Source: DASVVT01 sp036386415 (GTDB lineage Bacteria; Acidobacteriota; Blastocatellia; Pyrinomonadales; Pyrinomonadaceae). From it: a stretch of DNA of 64,000 bases. The notes under the pieces are model-generated. The model was not told where the DNA came from. It searched no databases and saw only the letters and a list, made by a program, of their open reading frames with translations. Shown piece after piece: positions 24,198-33,240 of this stretch. Made by a program: the position numbers and the translations under genes. Position 1 is the stretch's first letter. Every line of letters starts with the position of its first letter. The stretch covers positions 1-64,000 of the forward strand of contig DASVVT010000007.1 of assembly GCA_036386415.1 (NCBI GenBank). The letters run 5' to 3'.

Positions 24198-25472
24198 CTA
24201 TTCGTATCGCAAGCACTCTATGGGGTCGAGGCGCGAGGCTTTGCGGGCAGGCCAGACGCCGAAGACGAGGCCGACGCCGACGGAGACCACCAGCCCTGTG
24301 ACGACCGCCCAGAGCGGCACGGAAGCCGGAAGCGAAGGGATTAGAAGGATGATGAGCTGACTGATGCCGACGGCGAGAACGACGCCGAGCACACCTCCGA
24401 GGAAGGTGAGCGTCATCGCCTCGAAGAGAAACTGGTTGACGATGTCGCGGCGGCGCGCGCCAATCGCCTTGCGGATGCCGATCTCCTGCGTGCGCTCCGT
24501 GACAGAGACGAGCATGATGTTCATCACGCCGATGCCGCCCACCAGCAGCCCCAGGCTTGAGATGGCGATGGCGACGATTCCGATCATGGCCGTGATCGAG
24601 TCGAACTGTTCGATGAACTTGTCCGCCGTCTTGATGTCGAAATTGTTCGGCGCGTTGAACGAGACGCCGCGACGACGCCGCAAGACCTCTTCGGATTGAT
24701 CCAGCGCCTCGCGGATCATGCCGGAGCGCGCGCGTATGATCAGCAGCAGGTAGCCTTTGGCGGGCGCAATCTTCGCCGCCGTGCGATACGGGATAAAGAC
24801 TGCGTTGTCCTCTTCGTTCTCGCCGAAGAACCCCGCCTTTCTCTTCTCCAGCACGCCGATGATCTCAAACGTGTAGCCCCCCATCTTGACCAGCGTGCCG
24901 ACGATATTATTTTGCTGCTGCGGGAAGAGAGCATCTGCGGCGTTGATGCCGATGACCATCACGTTGCGCCGCTGCTGGTCGTCTGCCTCCGTGATGAAGC
25001 GGCCTTCGCGGATCGTGATATTGGTAATCCCGGCATAGTTGGGCGAGACGCCCTGCGTGTTTCCCCAACGGTAGTTGTGTCCCTCGTACGTGATGTTGTC
25101 GTTGAAGGGGCCGCCTGCATAGCCTACGTTGGGAGCGACGTGCGCGACATCCTCGACCGCCGGGGCTCCCTGTCGGATCGCGTCGCCGTCGGCGACGGTC
25201 AGGGGCTTGCGCGCGCGCTCCGACCTGTCCTCGCCCACGCGCGGGCCGGTCGAAAGGTGAAACGCGTAGATGTTATTCGTACCGTACTCTTCGATGATGG
25301 CGACGATTGAGTGGCGCATGCCCGTGAGCAGCGAAGCGATGATGATGACGACCATCACACCGATGACGATGCCGAGCACGGTCAAAAAGCTCCTGAACTT
25401 GTGCGCCCGAAGACTGTCGAACGCCATCAGCAGAATCTCTTTGGGAAAAAATTGCGGGAGCTTTAGGCGCAT
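24198..25472 (-). CDS. MacB/FtsX-type ABC transporter permease
   Basis: The 424-residue protein has a first transmembrane helix (FLTVLGIVIGVMVVIIIASL), a large periplasmic MacB_PCD domain (about residues 50-270) and three C-terminal helices with the FtsX pattern ...ERTQEIGIRKAIGARRRDI. The C-terminal WPARKASRLDPIECLRYE is diagnostic of MacB-like permeases. Such proteins use cytoplasmic ATP hydrolysis for mechanotransmission in efflux or lipoprotein handling. TAGGAG lies 4 nt before the ATG. It follows the paralogous permease by 6 bp; no ATPase gene is next to the pair. Confidence 0.88.
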   Translation of the reverse strand: MRLKLPQFFPKEILLMAFDSLRAHKFRSFLTVLGIVIGVMVVIIIASLLTGMRHSIVAIIEEYGTNNIYAFHLSTGPRVGEDRSERARKPLTVADGDAIRQGAPAVEDVAHVAPNVGYAGGPFNDNITYEGHNYRWGNTQGVSPNYAGITNITIREGRFITEADDQQRRNVMVIGINAADALFPQQQNNIVGTLVKMGGYTFEIIGVLEKRKAGFFGENEEDNAVFIPYRTAAKIAPAKGYLLLIIRARSGMIREALDQSEEVLRRRRGVSFNAPNNFDIKTADKFIEQFDSITAMIGIVAIAISSLGLLVGGIGVMNIMLVSVTERTQEIGIRKAIGARRRDIVNQFLFEAMTLTFLGGVLGVVLAVGISQLIILLIPSLPASVPLWAVVTGLVVSVGVGLVFGVWPARKASRLDPIECLRYE

Positions 25473-25478
25473 CGTCTC

Positions 25479-26723
25479 CTACTTCCTCGCCAGCGCGATG
25501 ATCGGGTCGAGCCGCGCCGCTTTGAAAGCCGGGTAAATTCCGGCGATGATCCCGATGGCGCTCGATACGACGATGGAGATAAGAATATAGCCGAACGTGA
25601 CGGTCATCGTAATCTCGGCCAGCGTCGTGATGAGCCAGCAGACCACGTAAGCGAGCAGCATGCCGAGGAATCCGCCGATCGCGCAGAGTGTGGCGGATTC
25701 TATCAGGAACTGCATGAGAATCTGCTTTTTGGTCGCGCCGATAGCTTTACGTAAACCCACTTCAAACGTTCTTTCCGTGACCGAGACGAGCATGATGTTC
25801 ATCACGACGATGCCGCCGACCAGCAGCGTAATGGCCGTGATCGGAACGACGACCGCCGCAATACTGGACGTGAACTGATCGACCTGATTGTTAAGCTCTT
25901 CGACGTTGACCAGCCCGAAATCATCCTCATCGTTGCCCGCCAGCCGGTGCTTATTACGCAAGGCGACGCGCGCATCTTCAATCGTCTGTTGAAAACTCTC
26001 TCGACCCGCACCCTTCCCGTGTATCTGCAAATCCTGGTGACGGCCAAAGACCTGCATGTGCGTGGTCACCGGGATATAGAGGTGACGGTCGAAGGAGTCG
26101 CCGAAGAAGGCGCCGCGTTTATCTTCGACGCCGACGATCTGCATGGGCATGCCTGCGATCTTGAGCGTCTTGCCGACGGCGCTCTGGCCTGGAAAGAACT
26201 TCTCCTTGATGTCCGCTCCGAGCACGCAGACCAGGGCGGAGCGCTCGACCTCGTCGGGCGTGAAAAAACGCCCGTCGCTGATCGTCTTGTCTTCGATGTC
26301 GGCCATGTTGGCGCTTGATCCGAAGACCAGAGCGGCAATGAACTCCTGCCCGTTCTGCTTGAGATCGACAGTGTTCTGCACCTGCGCCCCGACTTCGGTG
26401 CAGGAGGCGCAATAGCGCTGCACCCACAGATAATCATCCCACGTCAGCCGCTTGTTCCGGCGGTTGCGTCGCTCGAACTCTTCATCCGAGACACGGCTCG
26501 AAAAGGCCATGCGCGCGATCATGAAGTGGTTAACGCCGAGCACCTTCGACACCTTCTCGACCACGTACGTGTTCAACCCGTTGATGGAAGCCCCGACGAC
26601 CACGACCGACGCCACGCCGATGATGATTCCGATGAGGGTCAAAAACGCGCGCAGCTTGTGGGCGAAGATCGACTGTATGGCGATCTTCGTGGCGTCCGCG
26701 TAGAAGGAATAAAGGGTTCTCAT
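25479..26723 (-). CDS. MacB/FtsX-type ABC transporter permease (paralogue)
   Basis: The 414-residue protein has the same layout as its neighbour: N-terminal helix (AFLTLIGIIIGVASVVVVGA), periplasmic MacB_PCD domain including a Cys pair (RYCASC), three C-terminal helices, ERTFEVGLRKAIGATKKQI and the terminal YPAFKAARLDPIIALARK. The two probably form a heterodimer sharing an ATPase encoded elsewhere. The gene is the upstream member of the pair; its promoter should lie in the gap that also holds a hairpin element. Confidence 0.88.
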   Translation of the reverse strand: MRTLYSFYADATKIAIQSIFAHKLRAFLTLIGIIIGVASVVVVGASINGLNTYVVEKVSKVLGVNHFMIARMAFSSRVSDEEFERRNRRNKRLTWDDYLWVQRYCASCTEVGAQVQNTVDLKQNGQEFIAALVFGSSANMADIEDKTISDGRFFTPDEVERSALVCVLGADIKEKFFPGQSAVGKTLKIAGMPMQIVGVEDKRGAFFGDSFDRHLYIPVTTHMQVFGRHQDLQIHGKGAGRESFQQTIEDARVALRNKHRLAGNDEDDFGLVNVEELNNQVDQFTSSIAAVVVPITAITLLVGGIVVMNIMLVSVTERTFEVGLRKAIGATKKQILMQFLIESATLCAIGGFLGMLLAYVVCWLITTLAEITMTVTFGYILISIVVSSAIGIIAGIYPAFKAARLDPIIALARK

Positions 26724-26824
26724 AGAATGGGTGGAGGCACGATAGACGGGTCGCGCCCACTCCCTATACGACCGGGCGGCGGATAATGTTTACAACTATT
26801 TTATCGGCTAAGAGCGGAGGACAA

Positions 26825-26900
26825 TGCCTCACGCAAAGACGCCAGGCCGCAAGGAAGAAGCAGGTATTAGCTTTGCGCCCTGGCGTCTTTGCGTGAGGCA
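26825..26900. repeat. Hairpin element, CACGCAAAGACGCCAGG-type arms
   Basis: The left arm 26825-26854 and right arm 26871-26900 are nearly perfect complements with a 16-nt loop. The unit is a variant of GCAAAGGAC (also seen at 56901). It sits 5 bp after the end of the 270-residue membrane-protein gene. Confidence 0.85.
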
Positions 26901-26904
26901 AATC

Positions 26905-27717
26905 TTAGTCCGACATGATTTGTTGTCTCTTCAAGATGCTCTGACCCGTAATCTCCAGGTAAACATGCGCCAGTCGTACTTTATAGGCAGGGTCGTCTGA
27001 GCTTCCGTAGGCGCGCACCAATTCATCCAGATCAACGTCTGTGATCCAGTTGATATACTTGAGCCTTTGCACGGCCTTCGCCACAGCCTTCTGGTCGCCG
27101 CCTGTCAACTCCTGTACGGACTGCGCCGCCATCTCAGAAACCTTCCATTGAGCCAGGGCTGGGCCGCCCAACACAAAGACCATCCCCAACAGTAGCGCCC
27201 CGACAAACTCCCATCCATGCGCGCCAGCATTGGCAACCCTGAGCGCCCTGCGGCCATTGCGCAGGTAGATGAAAGCTGTGACGAACGGTGTGAAGCCCAG
27301 TGCTCCGATGAACGCGAACATGAGACCAAGAAGGCTGAAAGGAAGTATGGCGACCGCGATGACGAACGAAAAGAGCGCTCCGGCAAGCAGGATTCCCCCA
27401 ATCGCGCTCGACCAGGCCCCGGCTCGCTCACCCCACACGAGCCAGACCGCAAGCGTCAAGACTTCCAGAGCGATGACGGTATAGGCGAACAACTGGAAGT
27501 TTTTCAGAATGCCGCCTTCGCTTCTGAATCCCCCGCGAAAGACAATCGGATCGAAGATCAGGCAGAGGATAGGGAGAATGATGCCGACGATGACATCAAA
27601 GATTATCTGCGGTCGAGTCGCCTTGGCGATGAACTGCCGTCGCCAGAATTTCTGCTCCTCCCCTGCCTGAGGAGACCCGTATGAGGCGCTCAGGATTTTG
27701 TAACCTGCTTCATTCAT
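26905..27717 (-). CDS. Membrane protein, function unknown
   Basis: The 270-residue product has about five hydrophobic segments between residues 38 and 190 (for example IIFDVIVGIILPILCLIF and LLLGMVFVLGGPALA). A soluble C-terminal helical tail follows (TGGDQKAVAKAVQRLKYINW). GGGAG lies 4 nt before the ATG. I recognise no family. A hairpin element follows its stop and another precedes it. Confidence 0.65.
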   Translation of the reverse strand: MNEAGYKILSASYGSPQAGEEQKFWRRQFIAKATRPQIIFDVIVGIILPILCLIFDPIVFRGGFRSEGGILKNFQLFAYTVIALEVLTLAVWLVWGERAGAWSSAIGGILLAGALFSFVIAVAILPFSLLGLMFAFIGALGFTPFVTAFIYLRNGRRALRVANAGAHGWEFVGALLLGMVFVLGGPALAQWKVSEMAAQSVQELTGGDQKAVAKAVQRLKYINWITDVDLDELVRAYGSSDDPAYKVRLAHVYLEITGQSILKRQQIMSD

Positions 27718-27752
27718 CTCCCTCTTCCCCTTAAACTACAAAATGAGAGAAT

Positions 27753-27863
27753 CACCACAGAGACACAGAGAAGATAGAAACAAGCAAGATGTATGAGCAG
27801 ATCAAGCAGGTCTCTTTTAGTTTATCTCTTAACTGCTTCTCCATGTCTCTGTGTCTCTGTGGT
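27753..27863. repeat. Hairpin element, CCACAGAGACACAGAG-type arms
   Basis: CACCACAGAGACACAGAG (left) faces CATGTCTCTGTGTCTCTGTGG (right) across about 67 nt. It fills the space between the 270-residue membrane-protein gene and the flavoprotein gene. Confidence 0.85.
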
Positions 27864-27889
27864 TCCGTTTTGTTTCGCATTCACAGTTT

Positions 27890-29053
27890 TCAAACCACAG
27901 GCGCACGCCCTTCGGCTAATCGGAGCGACGGTTTCCCATTGACATCCGGGAACGAGCCGCGCCCGAAGAAGACGTGCCGGGCGAGAGAATTGAGGAGCGG
28001 CAAGCGAAGCGCGGCGCAACCCATCTCAAGCAGGGCTGGCTCTTGCATCTGCGCGATCAGGCGGCGCATCCATATACGCGAGATGAAGCGCGTGCGAAAC
28101 AGTTCTCCTGAATACTCTGCGAGAGCCGCCGCGCCTACACCGCCCAGGTAATCTACGATGACGCGCGCCGCCAGGCTTGAGAGCCGCATACATGGGTCTA
28201 AGCCTCCAGCCGTCAGCGGCGAGACAGCCCCCGCCGCGTCGCCAACCAGCAGACCCTGACGGTTGGCTATGATACGGAGCACGCCGCCGACCGGAATGCG
28301 CCCCCCGCGACGTTCGACCTGGTGTCCCTTGCTTAAGTCCATGATGTCCCCGAGGCTCGCACGAAACTTCTCCAGCGCCTTGAGCGGGTCGAAGCGGGAA
28401 CTGTAGCCTCCGACACCGACATGCGCCTCCGCCCCATCGTGTACCACCCAGGCCAGGTATCCGGGCGCAATCCTCGGATCAAGGAAACAATGGAAGCGCG
28501 GCAGCCCTTCGAGCGGCACACCTTCAAGGACATCCTCCACACCGACGATCCACTCGCGGTTCGTATCCAGACCCAGGTCGAGCGCGACACGCGACCTTGC
28601 GCCGTCGGCTCCGACCACGTAACGCGCAAAGACTGTCCGCGCGCGTCCTCCAGTCTCAAGCCGTATGAGTTGGCCGTCCGTTGAGGCTTCACAACCGAGG
28701 TAGCGCGTGGCGGGCGACCATGCGACTCCGGCATTCAAACACTGATCCAGGTAGTGCAGGTAGAGCCGCCCCATCCGCCCGACGCGAAATTCGTCCTGCG
28801 GACTTTCCAGCAGCATCCGACGGCGCGCAGGCGAATAGAGCGTGACGTGGCGTACGGGCGCGCCCAGGCAGCTCTCCGGCAGGTCGAAATCTTCTAGCGT
28901 GCGCCGCACGAAAATACCCGTCGTATGTATGGACGCATCGAGCGACGCCTTGCGATCAACGAGCAGAACGCGCACGCCCTGCCTGCCAAGTAACCTGGCG
29001 CATTGCAAGCCGCCTAACCCTGCGCCGATAATGACGACATTAAAGCGTTCCAT
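27890..29053 (-). CDS. Geranylgeranyl-reductase-like FAD-dependent oxidoreductase
   Basis: I start at the ATG at 29053 (MERFNVVIIGAGLGG), with CAGGAG upstream; this gives 387 residues. The N-terminal dinucleotide-binding motif GAGLGG, the middle GADGARS and the second FAD motif GDAAGAVSPLTAGG identify a p-hydroxybenzoate-hydroxylase-fold flavoprotein of the geranylgeranyl reductase group. Such enzymes saturate isoprenoid chains of lipids or quinones, or hydroxylate aromatic rings. The start is one base away from the stop of the DUF4173 gene, so the two are probably coupled. Confidence 0.85.
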   Translation of the reverse strand: MERFNVVIIGAGLGGLQCARLLGRQGVRVLLVDRKASLDASIHTTGIFVRRTLEDFDLPESCLGAPVRHVTLYSPARRRMLLESPQDEFRVGRMGRLYLHYLDQCLNAGVAWSPATRYLGCEASTDGQLIRLETGGRARTVFARYVVGADGARSRVALDLGLDTNREWIVGVEDVLEGVPLEGLPRFHCFLDPRIAPGYLAWVVHDGAEAHVGVGGYSSRFDPLKALEKFRASLGDIMDLSKGHQVERRGGRIPVGGVLRIIANRQGLLVGDAAGAVSPLTAGGLDPCMRLSSLAARVIVDYLGGVGAAALAEYSGELFRTRFISRIWMRRLIAQMQEPALLEMGCAALRLPLLNSLARHVFFGRGSFPDVNGKPSLRLAEGRAPVV

Positions 29054-29054
29054 C

Positions 29055-30680
29055 TCAGTAACGCTCCTGAGCGGGGCCACGCCCGCCCGCGCCCCCTGGG
29101 TCTGTCATCCCCGCCCCCAGCCTCTGACAATTGAGCCCAAAGAGCGCACTGCTATTCTCTATGAGACGGTCGCGCGCGACGGAGCGTGAACGGTTCCACG
29201 TGCGCCAGTCCCCGCTCTCCAGAGAGGAGAGGCGGTCGAGTAGATCGTTGGCGATCATGCAGCGGTTGTAACGACCGAGATCAGGCAAGGCCGCAAGGAG
29301 CGCGGGCACAGCATCTGCGCTGAGCGAGGCGGCGTAGTCTGCATCGAAGGCGCGACCCATCTGCGCGTGATCGACGTTGACGCGCACGATCAACGCGTCC
29401 GGGTTGACCGCATGCAATGTAATGAGCACAAGGAAGGCTGCCACGAGTGCGCCACAGGCGAAGCGCTCGCGCTGGCCCCTTAGTACAGTCAGCCCGAACC
29501 AGATGAAGAGAAGCGCCAGCCAGCCCATGAAGGCCGTCGTGTAAAGTCTGAGTTCCGTCAGTCCGTACTCGCTCTGGTACAGGCGCATACGCCCGACCGC
29601 CGACGCCATGATGACGAAGAGCAGCGCGACCTGCGCTCCGGCCAGCACGCGAAAGACGCGTTCGTGCACGGGGTTCTCCTTGCGCAGGAGCCAGTGTGCG
29701 ACGAGCAGCAGCGGCAGCACCAGCGTCGCCACCGTGACCAGCTCGAAGAATCCGCGCCGTGCGTATTCCGCATAGGTCAAGCCCGTAGAAGCCTGCGCAA
29801 AGGCTGCGCCGCCGAAGAAATAGCGTATCTGGATGGTGACGAAGGCCAGGAAAAGTATGTCCAGCAGACCCAGCACAACGCTCGTTTCGACGATCCCAAG
29901 TCGAAGGGGTTTCGATGGCACGGGCGCATCCAATGAGTCCGCATCTTCGGAGGCGGCGGTTTCCGTAGGCACTACCGGAAGAAATACGGGTCGCCCGTTT
30001 CCCGTAAACTCCAACTTGCTGCCAAGCATCAACCCGCGCAGGAATCCGCCCGCGATCCAGGCGAAGAAAACGGCGAGGAAGGTGTGCGAAAACAGGGTCT
30101 CGAAATTGAGGTTGAAGGCGTGGTTGACGATCCCTTCGAAGACCGCATCCGCCGCCATGAAGAGCCCGCCGAAGATGAGCAGCAGAGGAAGCGCGATAAT
30201 CAGGCCGCGCACGACAGCCGCCGTGTGCCGGGACCATCCCGAGCGTGGAATCGTCCTCCACTCGATGTCGTTTAGCAGCAGCATGAAAGGCCCGAACGCA
30301 GCATCGAGACCGGCGACGATACCGCCCACCACGTATTCCACAAGACCGGCGAGATCAATACGACCCATACGCGAACCGAGCGCGATCAGCGAGAGCGAGA
30401 CAAGCACTGCCAGCCCATCCATAAATCTGAGTGTCCACGAATCGCGCCAGGCAAAAACGGCGGCGAAAAGGATGACGGGCAGGAACAACCAGCGTCCCTG
30501 TGCGTTTAAGACATCGCGGCGCCAGCGCGCGAGCAGCGCTAGAATCGCCGCCGCCAGTGCGCCCACCCACAGCAAAACATTGATCCCCCAGGGCGTCGCG
30601 CGCAGCAACGCATCCCCCAGCAAACCCATCAACAGGGCCGCCTCCAGCACTCTGAGCCCGAGCTTTGTTCTCTCTTTCAT
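29055..30680 (-). CDS. DUF4173 (DUF4153-like) multi-pass membrane protein
   Basis: The 541-residue protein has about 12 hydrophobic segments. It has features of DUF4173: paired N-terminal helices, an FRDSWTLRFMDGLAVL-like block, a central GGLFMAADAVFEGIVN stretch, and the YAEYARRGFFELVTVA motif of this family. The soluble tail (about residues 440-541) contains NRCMIANDLLDRLSSLESGDWRTW. Function is unknown; related proteins are found beside regulators and sensor genes. It ends with TGA immediately before the flavoprotein ATG. Confidence 0.8.
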   Translation of the reverse strand: MKERTKLGLRVLEAALLMGLLGDALLRATPWGINVLLWVGALAAAILALLARWRRDVLNAQGRWLFLPVILFAAVFAWRDSWTLRFMDGLAVLVSLSLIALGSRMGRIDLAGLVEYVVGGIVAGLDAAFGPFMLLLNDIEWRTIPRSGWSRHTAAVVRGLIIALPLLLIFGGLFMAADAVFEGIVNHAFNLNFETLFSHTFLAVFFAWIAGGFLRGLMLGSKLEFTGNGRPVFLPVVPTETAASEDADSLDAPVPSKPLRLGIVETSVVLGLLDILFLAFVTIQIRYFFGGAAFAQASTGLTYAEYARRGFFELVTVATLVLPLLLVAHWLLRKENPVHERVFRVLAGAQVALLFVIMASAVGRMRLYQSEYGLTELRLYTTAFMGWLALLFIWFGLTVLRGQRERFACGALVAAFLVLITLHAVNPDALIVRVNVDHAQMGRAFDADYAASLSADAVPALLAALPDLGRYNRCMIANDLLDRLSSLESGDWRTWNRSRSVARDRLIENSSALFGLNCQRLGAGMTDPGGAGGRGPAQERY

Positions 30681-31010
30681 TAGTCGTTACCCCCAGAATC
30701 TTGGCAGGCTTGAAGAGAGCCTGCGACCGATGAGATGTGATCGATTCCGTTTGCCAATCCCGTTGGGAACGGTCTGCTCATTGCACGCCTTCATCCGAAT
30801 GAAAGTTTCAGATATTCCAAAGACGAGGCCGGCACAGTTTCGTTGCCGTAACGTGGCCGAAAGTCTCTCGTCGGGATGATTTCTCCGCGCGCCGCCGCCG
30901 TGCGCGCTTCCATCCTGAGTCGCTTCGCATCTATGGTGCGCAACCCCTAACCTTTCCAGCCGTGTAAAGCCCTTTGCAAAATAAAGCGGCGGCGCAAAAA
31001 AAGGGGCACG
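30681..31010. other. Gene-free stretch with small inverted repeat
   Basis: This 330-bp region lies upstream of the DUF4173 gene. It contains GCAGGCT / AGCCTGC (30704-30710 and 30718-30724), a 7-bp stem in the probable leader. No gene or hairpin element of the main families is seen. Confidence 0.45.
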
Positions 31011-31409
31011 CTAACGCTCGCGCGTGGCGCGGATCAGGGCTTCCATGTGATTCAGGTAACGTTCGAGCGCGCTTCGCCCGGCGGTCGTCAGCTTGTACTC
31101 TGTCTTCGGCACGCGCCCGTCGAAATACTTATTGCAGGTGACGTACGCAGCTTCTTCCAGCTTGCGCGCGTGCACGCTCAGGTTTCCGTCCGTCGTCTTG
31201 AGCAGTTCTTTAAGGTCGTTGAAGGTGAGCGACTCGTTGACCGCGAGCGCACTGACGATGGCGAGCCGCATGCGCTCGTGTATGAGACGATCCAGAGCCG
31301 CAGGAGTAATGATCTGCTGCTCGTCACTGCGGCTGCTGCTCTTCACGCCGCGCGTCTCCTCGCGTTTCTTGCGCTCACTACTTCGCGCCACAGCGCTTTG
31401 TTTAGCCAC
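31011..31409 (-). CDS. Winged-helix transcriptional regulator (HTH_34 type)
   Basis: I choose the GTG at 31409 because GAGGAGG lies 4 nt upstream; the 132-residue product has a basic disordered head and a winged helix domain (residues about 35-125). Its core reads LDRLIHERMRLAIVSALA, then FNDLKELLKTTDGNLSVHAR (recognition region) and YFDGRVPKTEYKLT (wing). This matches PF13601-type regulators, which often pair with a membrane protein. Here it overlaps the upstream membrane-protein gene by 8 bp, indicating joint expression and function. Confidence 0.8.
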   Translation of the reverse strand: MAKQSAVARSSERKKREETRGVKSSSRSDEQQIITPAALDRLIHERMRLAIVSALAVNESLTFNDLKELLKTTDGNLSVHARKLEEAAYVTCNKYFDGRVPKTEYKLTTAGRSALERYLNHMEALIRATRER

Positions 31410-32019
31410 CGTGCCTCCTCGCGATATAGATTCCAAAGACAATGTGCAGCAGGCCGAAACCGGCTGCCATTAAAGCGTTGATCCAGGCCACCGGAGAGAA
31501 GAGCGTGACCGCGCCTAGCGTCATGAAGCACAGACCCATGACGGGCACGGCTTTGACCGAGAAGGCCCCTCCAGTCACCACCGCCGTACCATATAACAGC
31601 AGCCACATTCCGGGGATGGCGCCCGTCAAGCCAGCCCGGTAGAGCGCCAACGTGAGCAGCGCGCCAACCAGCATCGGCGGGGAAAAGCTGAACGCAAATT
31701 TTCTGCCCGGCCCCGAAAGAAGATGCATTTCCACGGCGCGCGCTTTGCGATCCATCGCCCACCCGCCGATCAAAAGGGCAAGGAGCGCTTCCGTCAGCCA
31801 TGTCGTGAGCCAGCCTTTAACCGAAGGCTGCCCGGATGCGATGACCGCCGCACAGAGAGCCGTCGCGCCCATGATGACGCCGCCCCACCCCGGCACAGCC
31901 GTAAACGACGAAGCGCGCTCCATCGTCTCGCGTATGAAGCGCAGGTTGTCCATCGCGCGCGCGTGCAGAGCGGGCGGCTCCTCCGAGGGTTGCGAATCGA
32001 GCGGGCGAATGGAAGTCAT
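31402..32019 (-). CDS. Membrane protein paired with winged-helix regulator
   Basis: From the ATG at 32019 the product has 205 residues. After a polar N-terminus with ALHARAMDNLRFIRETMERA come about six transmembrane helices. It resembles uncharacterised acidobacterial membrane proteins that are consistently next to a winged-helix regulator (inference from layout). It may sense membrane state and control the regulator. Its stop codon lies inside the regulator's coding sequence. Confidence 0.7.
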   Translation of the reverse strand: MTSIRPLDSQPSEEPPALHARAMDNLRFIRETMERASSFTAVPGWGGVIMGATALCAAVIASGQPSVKGWLTTWLTEALLALLIGGWAMDRKARAVEMHLLSGPGRKFAFSFSPPMLVGALLTLALYRAGLTGAIPGMWLLLYGTAVVTGGAFSVKAVPVMGLCFMTLGAVTLFSPVAWINALMAAGFGLLHIVFGIYIARRHGG

Positions 32020-32090
32020 AATGTAGATCATACCTGAGCATTTTGATCTGTCAAGTACTTTATTAAACAAAGCAGAGTGGCAGTTCGTCT

Positions 32091-32113
32091 ATTTACGATT
32101 CACGATTTACCAG
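32091..32113. repeat. Solo TTTACGATTCACGATTTAC repeat
   Basis: Three 7-nt units (TTTACGA, TTCACGA, TTTACCA) occur without a complementary arm nearby, between the membrane-protein gene and the TPR gene. It looks like a half element of the same general type. Confidence 0.5.
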
Positions 32114-32120
32114 TTTTAGC

Positions 32121-33119
32121 TCAACCGGATCGCTGGGCTGCTCTGGGTGGAATCTGTGTTCCTTTTTTTGCTCCGGCCATCAATCGTTGATAGGTCTTGT
32201 AATGCGATTTCGCCTCTTCTTTGCGGTCGAGCGCCCAGAGGGAATCCGCGAGGTTGAGGTAGGCGACGGCGCGTCGTGTGTCTTCCTTGATGACGAGATG
32301 GAAGATTGGAATCGCACCGTTGTGGTCGAGCGCCTGCTGTAAGAAAAAGCCGTAGTCGTTGAGCGCATACACATAGTCCGCGTCCGGGACTTCCAGAGAC
32401 TTCCATGCTTGCAGCCACTTGTCCGGCGCTTTCAACGAAGGATCGTCATCACCCGCGACGGTGTTGACGAGCGCCACCGTGAGATCGAACATAAGGGACA
32501 GTCGCTCTGCCGCTTCGCGACTCTTCCCGACCTTATAAAGCTTTGTCGCTGCGGTGTGGCCGCGCTTGATGGCTTCCTGAAGCGTGGACTTGTAGATGTA
32601 GTTCATCGGATAAAAGATGGGGAGATAATTTCCCTCCGCGTACAGAGATTTGAGCGTGCGAGTATCGCCTGTCTCGGCGGCTCTGATCGCATCTTCCAGT
32701 GTCTCTGCGGAAGGGTCTTCGCTGCGGGTCGAAAGATACTTGATTGATCGGCCATCCCAGGAGAAGGTGTAAACCTTTGTGTAAGCGGAAAACGGAAACT
32801 GTGAATAAAGCTCTATGGTGCGTCCCTTGCAGGTCGGATTGGTCTTCGCACTGTTGACCTCTTCCTTCAGAGGCAACTGCTTTTTCCAGACCACAGCGTT
32901 GCCCTTTGTACCGACCAGTAGGACGTTCTGATTGCCTCTGACGATCACTCTGGCGGAATCCGCACCGTCGAGCGGCGCGTTCCGGCAGGTCTCCTCATTG
33001 GCTGTGCCTCCATTTTCATCACGCAGCAGCTCATCCAGGTTTTGAGCATTCGACTGATCGCTTGTGAAGAGAATCGAGAAGATGATCGCGGCCAGAGCAA
33101 AGAGTCTTTTGAATCTCAT
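32121..33119 (-). CDS. Secreted TPR-like protein
   Basis: From the ATG at 33119 (GGAG 6 nt upstream) the product has 332 residues. It has a signal peptide (FALAAIIFSILFTSDQSNAQ), a beta-rich middle (ARVIVRGNQNVLLVGTKGNA; TKVYTFSWDGRSIKYL) and a C-terminal helical region with a TPR-like repeat (AVAYLNLADSLWALDRKEEA). No specific family is recognised. It stands alone between hairpin-free gaps. Confidence 0.65.
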   Translation of the reverse strand: MRFKRLFALAAIIFSILFTSDQSNAQNLDELLRDENGGTANEETCRNAPLDGADSARVIVRGNQNVLLVGTKGNAVVWKKQLPLKEEVNSAKTNPTCKGRTIELYSQFPFSAYTKVYTFSWDGRSIKYLSTRSEDPSAETLEDAIRAAETGDTRTLKSLYAEGNYLPIFYPMNYIYKSTLQEAIKRGHTAATKLYKVGKSREAAERLSLMFDLTVALVNTVAGDDDPSLKAPDKWLQAWKSLEVPDADYVYALNDYGFFLQQALDHNGAIPIFHLVIKEDTRRAVAYLNLADSLWALDRKEEAKSHYKTYQRLMAGAKKGTQIPPRAAQRSG

Positions 33120-33240
33120 GTTCAGCTCCATTGAGGCAGAAGGTTAAGGGAGAGGTAAGCCTCTTTGAAAGGCTTTGTCACCCCTCCCCTGACGAGCATG
33201 TCCAAAAATTTTTGCACGCCTCTGATGCGGCGCTCCAGGC

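Noticed and set aside
24198..26723. Complete ABC efflux operon
   Set aside because: Two permeases are present, but no ATPase or membrane-fusion protein gene is adjacent, so I do not call a full transporter.
29833..30879. 348-codon plus-strand frame opposite DUF4173
   Set aside because: Ser/Arg/Pro-rich shadow; the minus frame has clear transmembrane periodicity.
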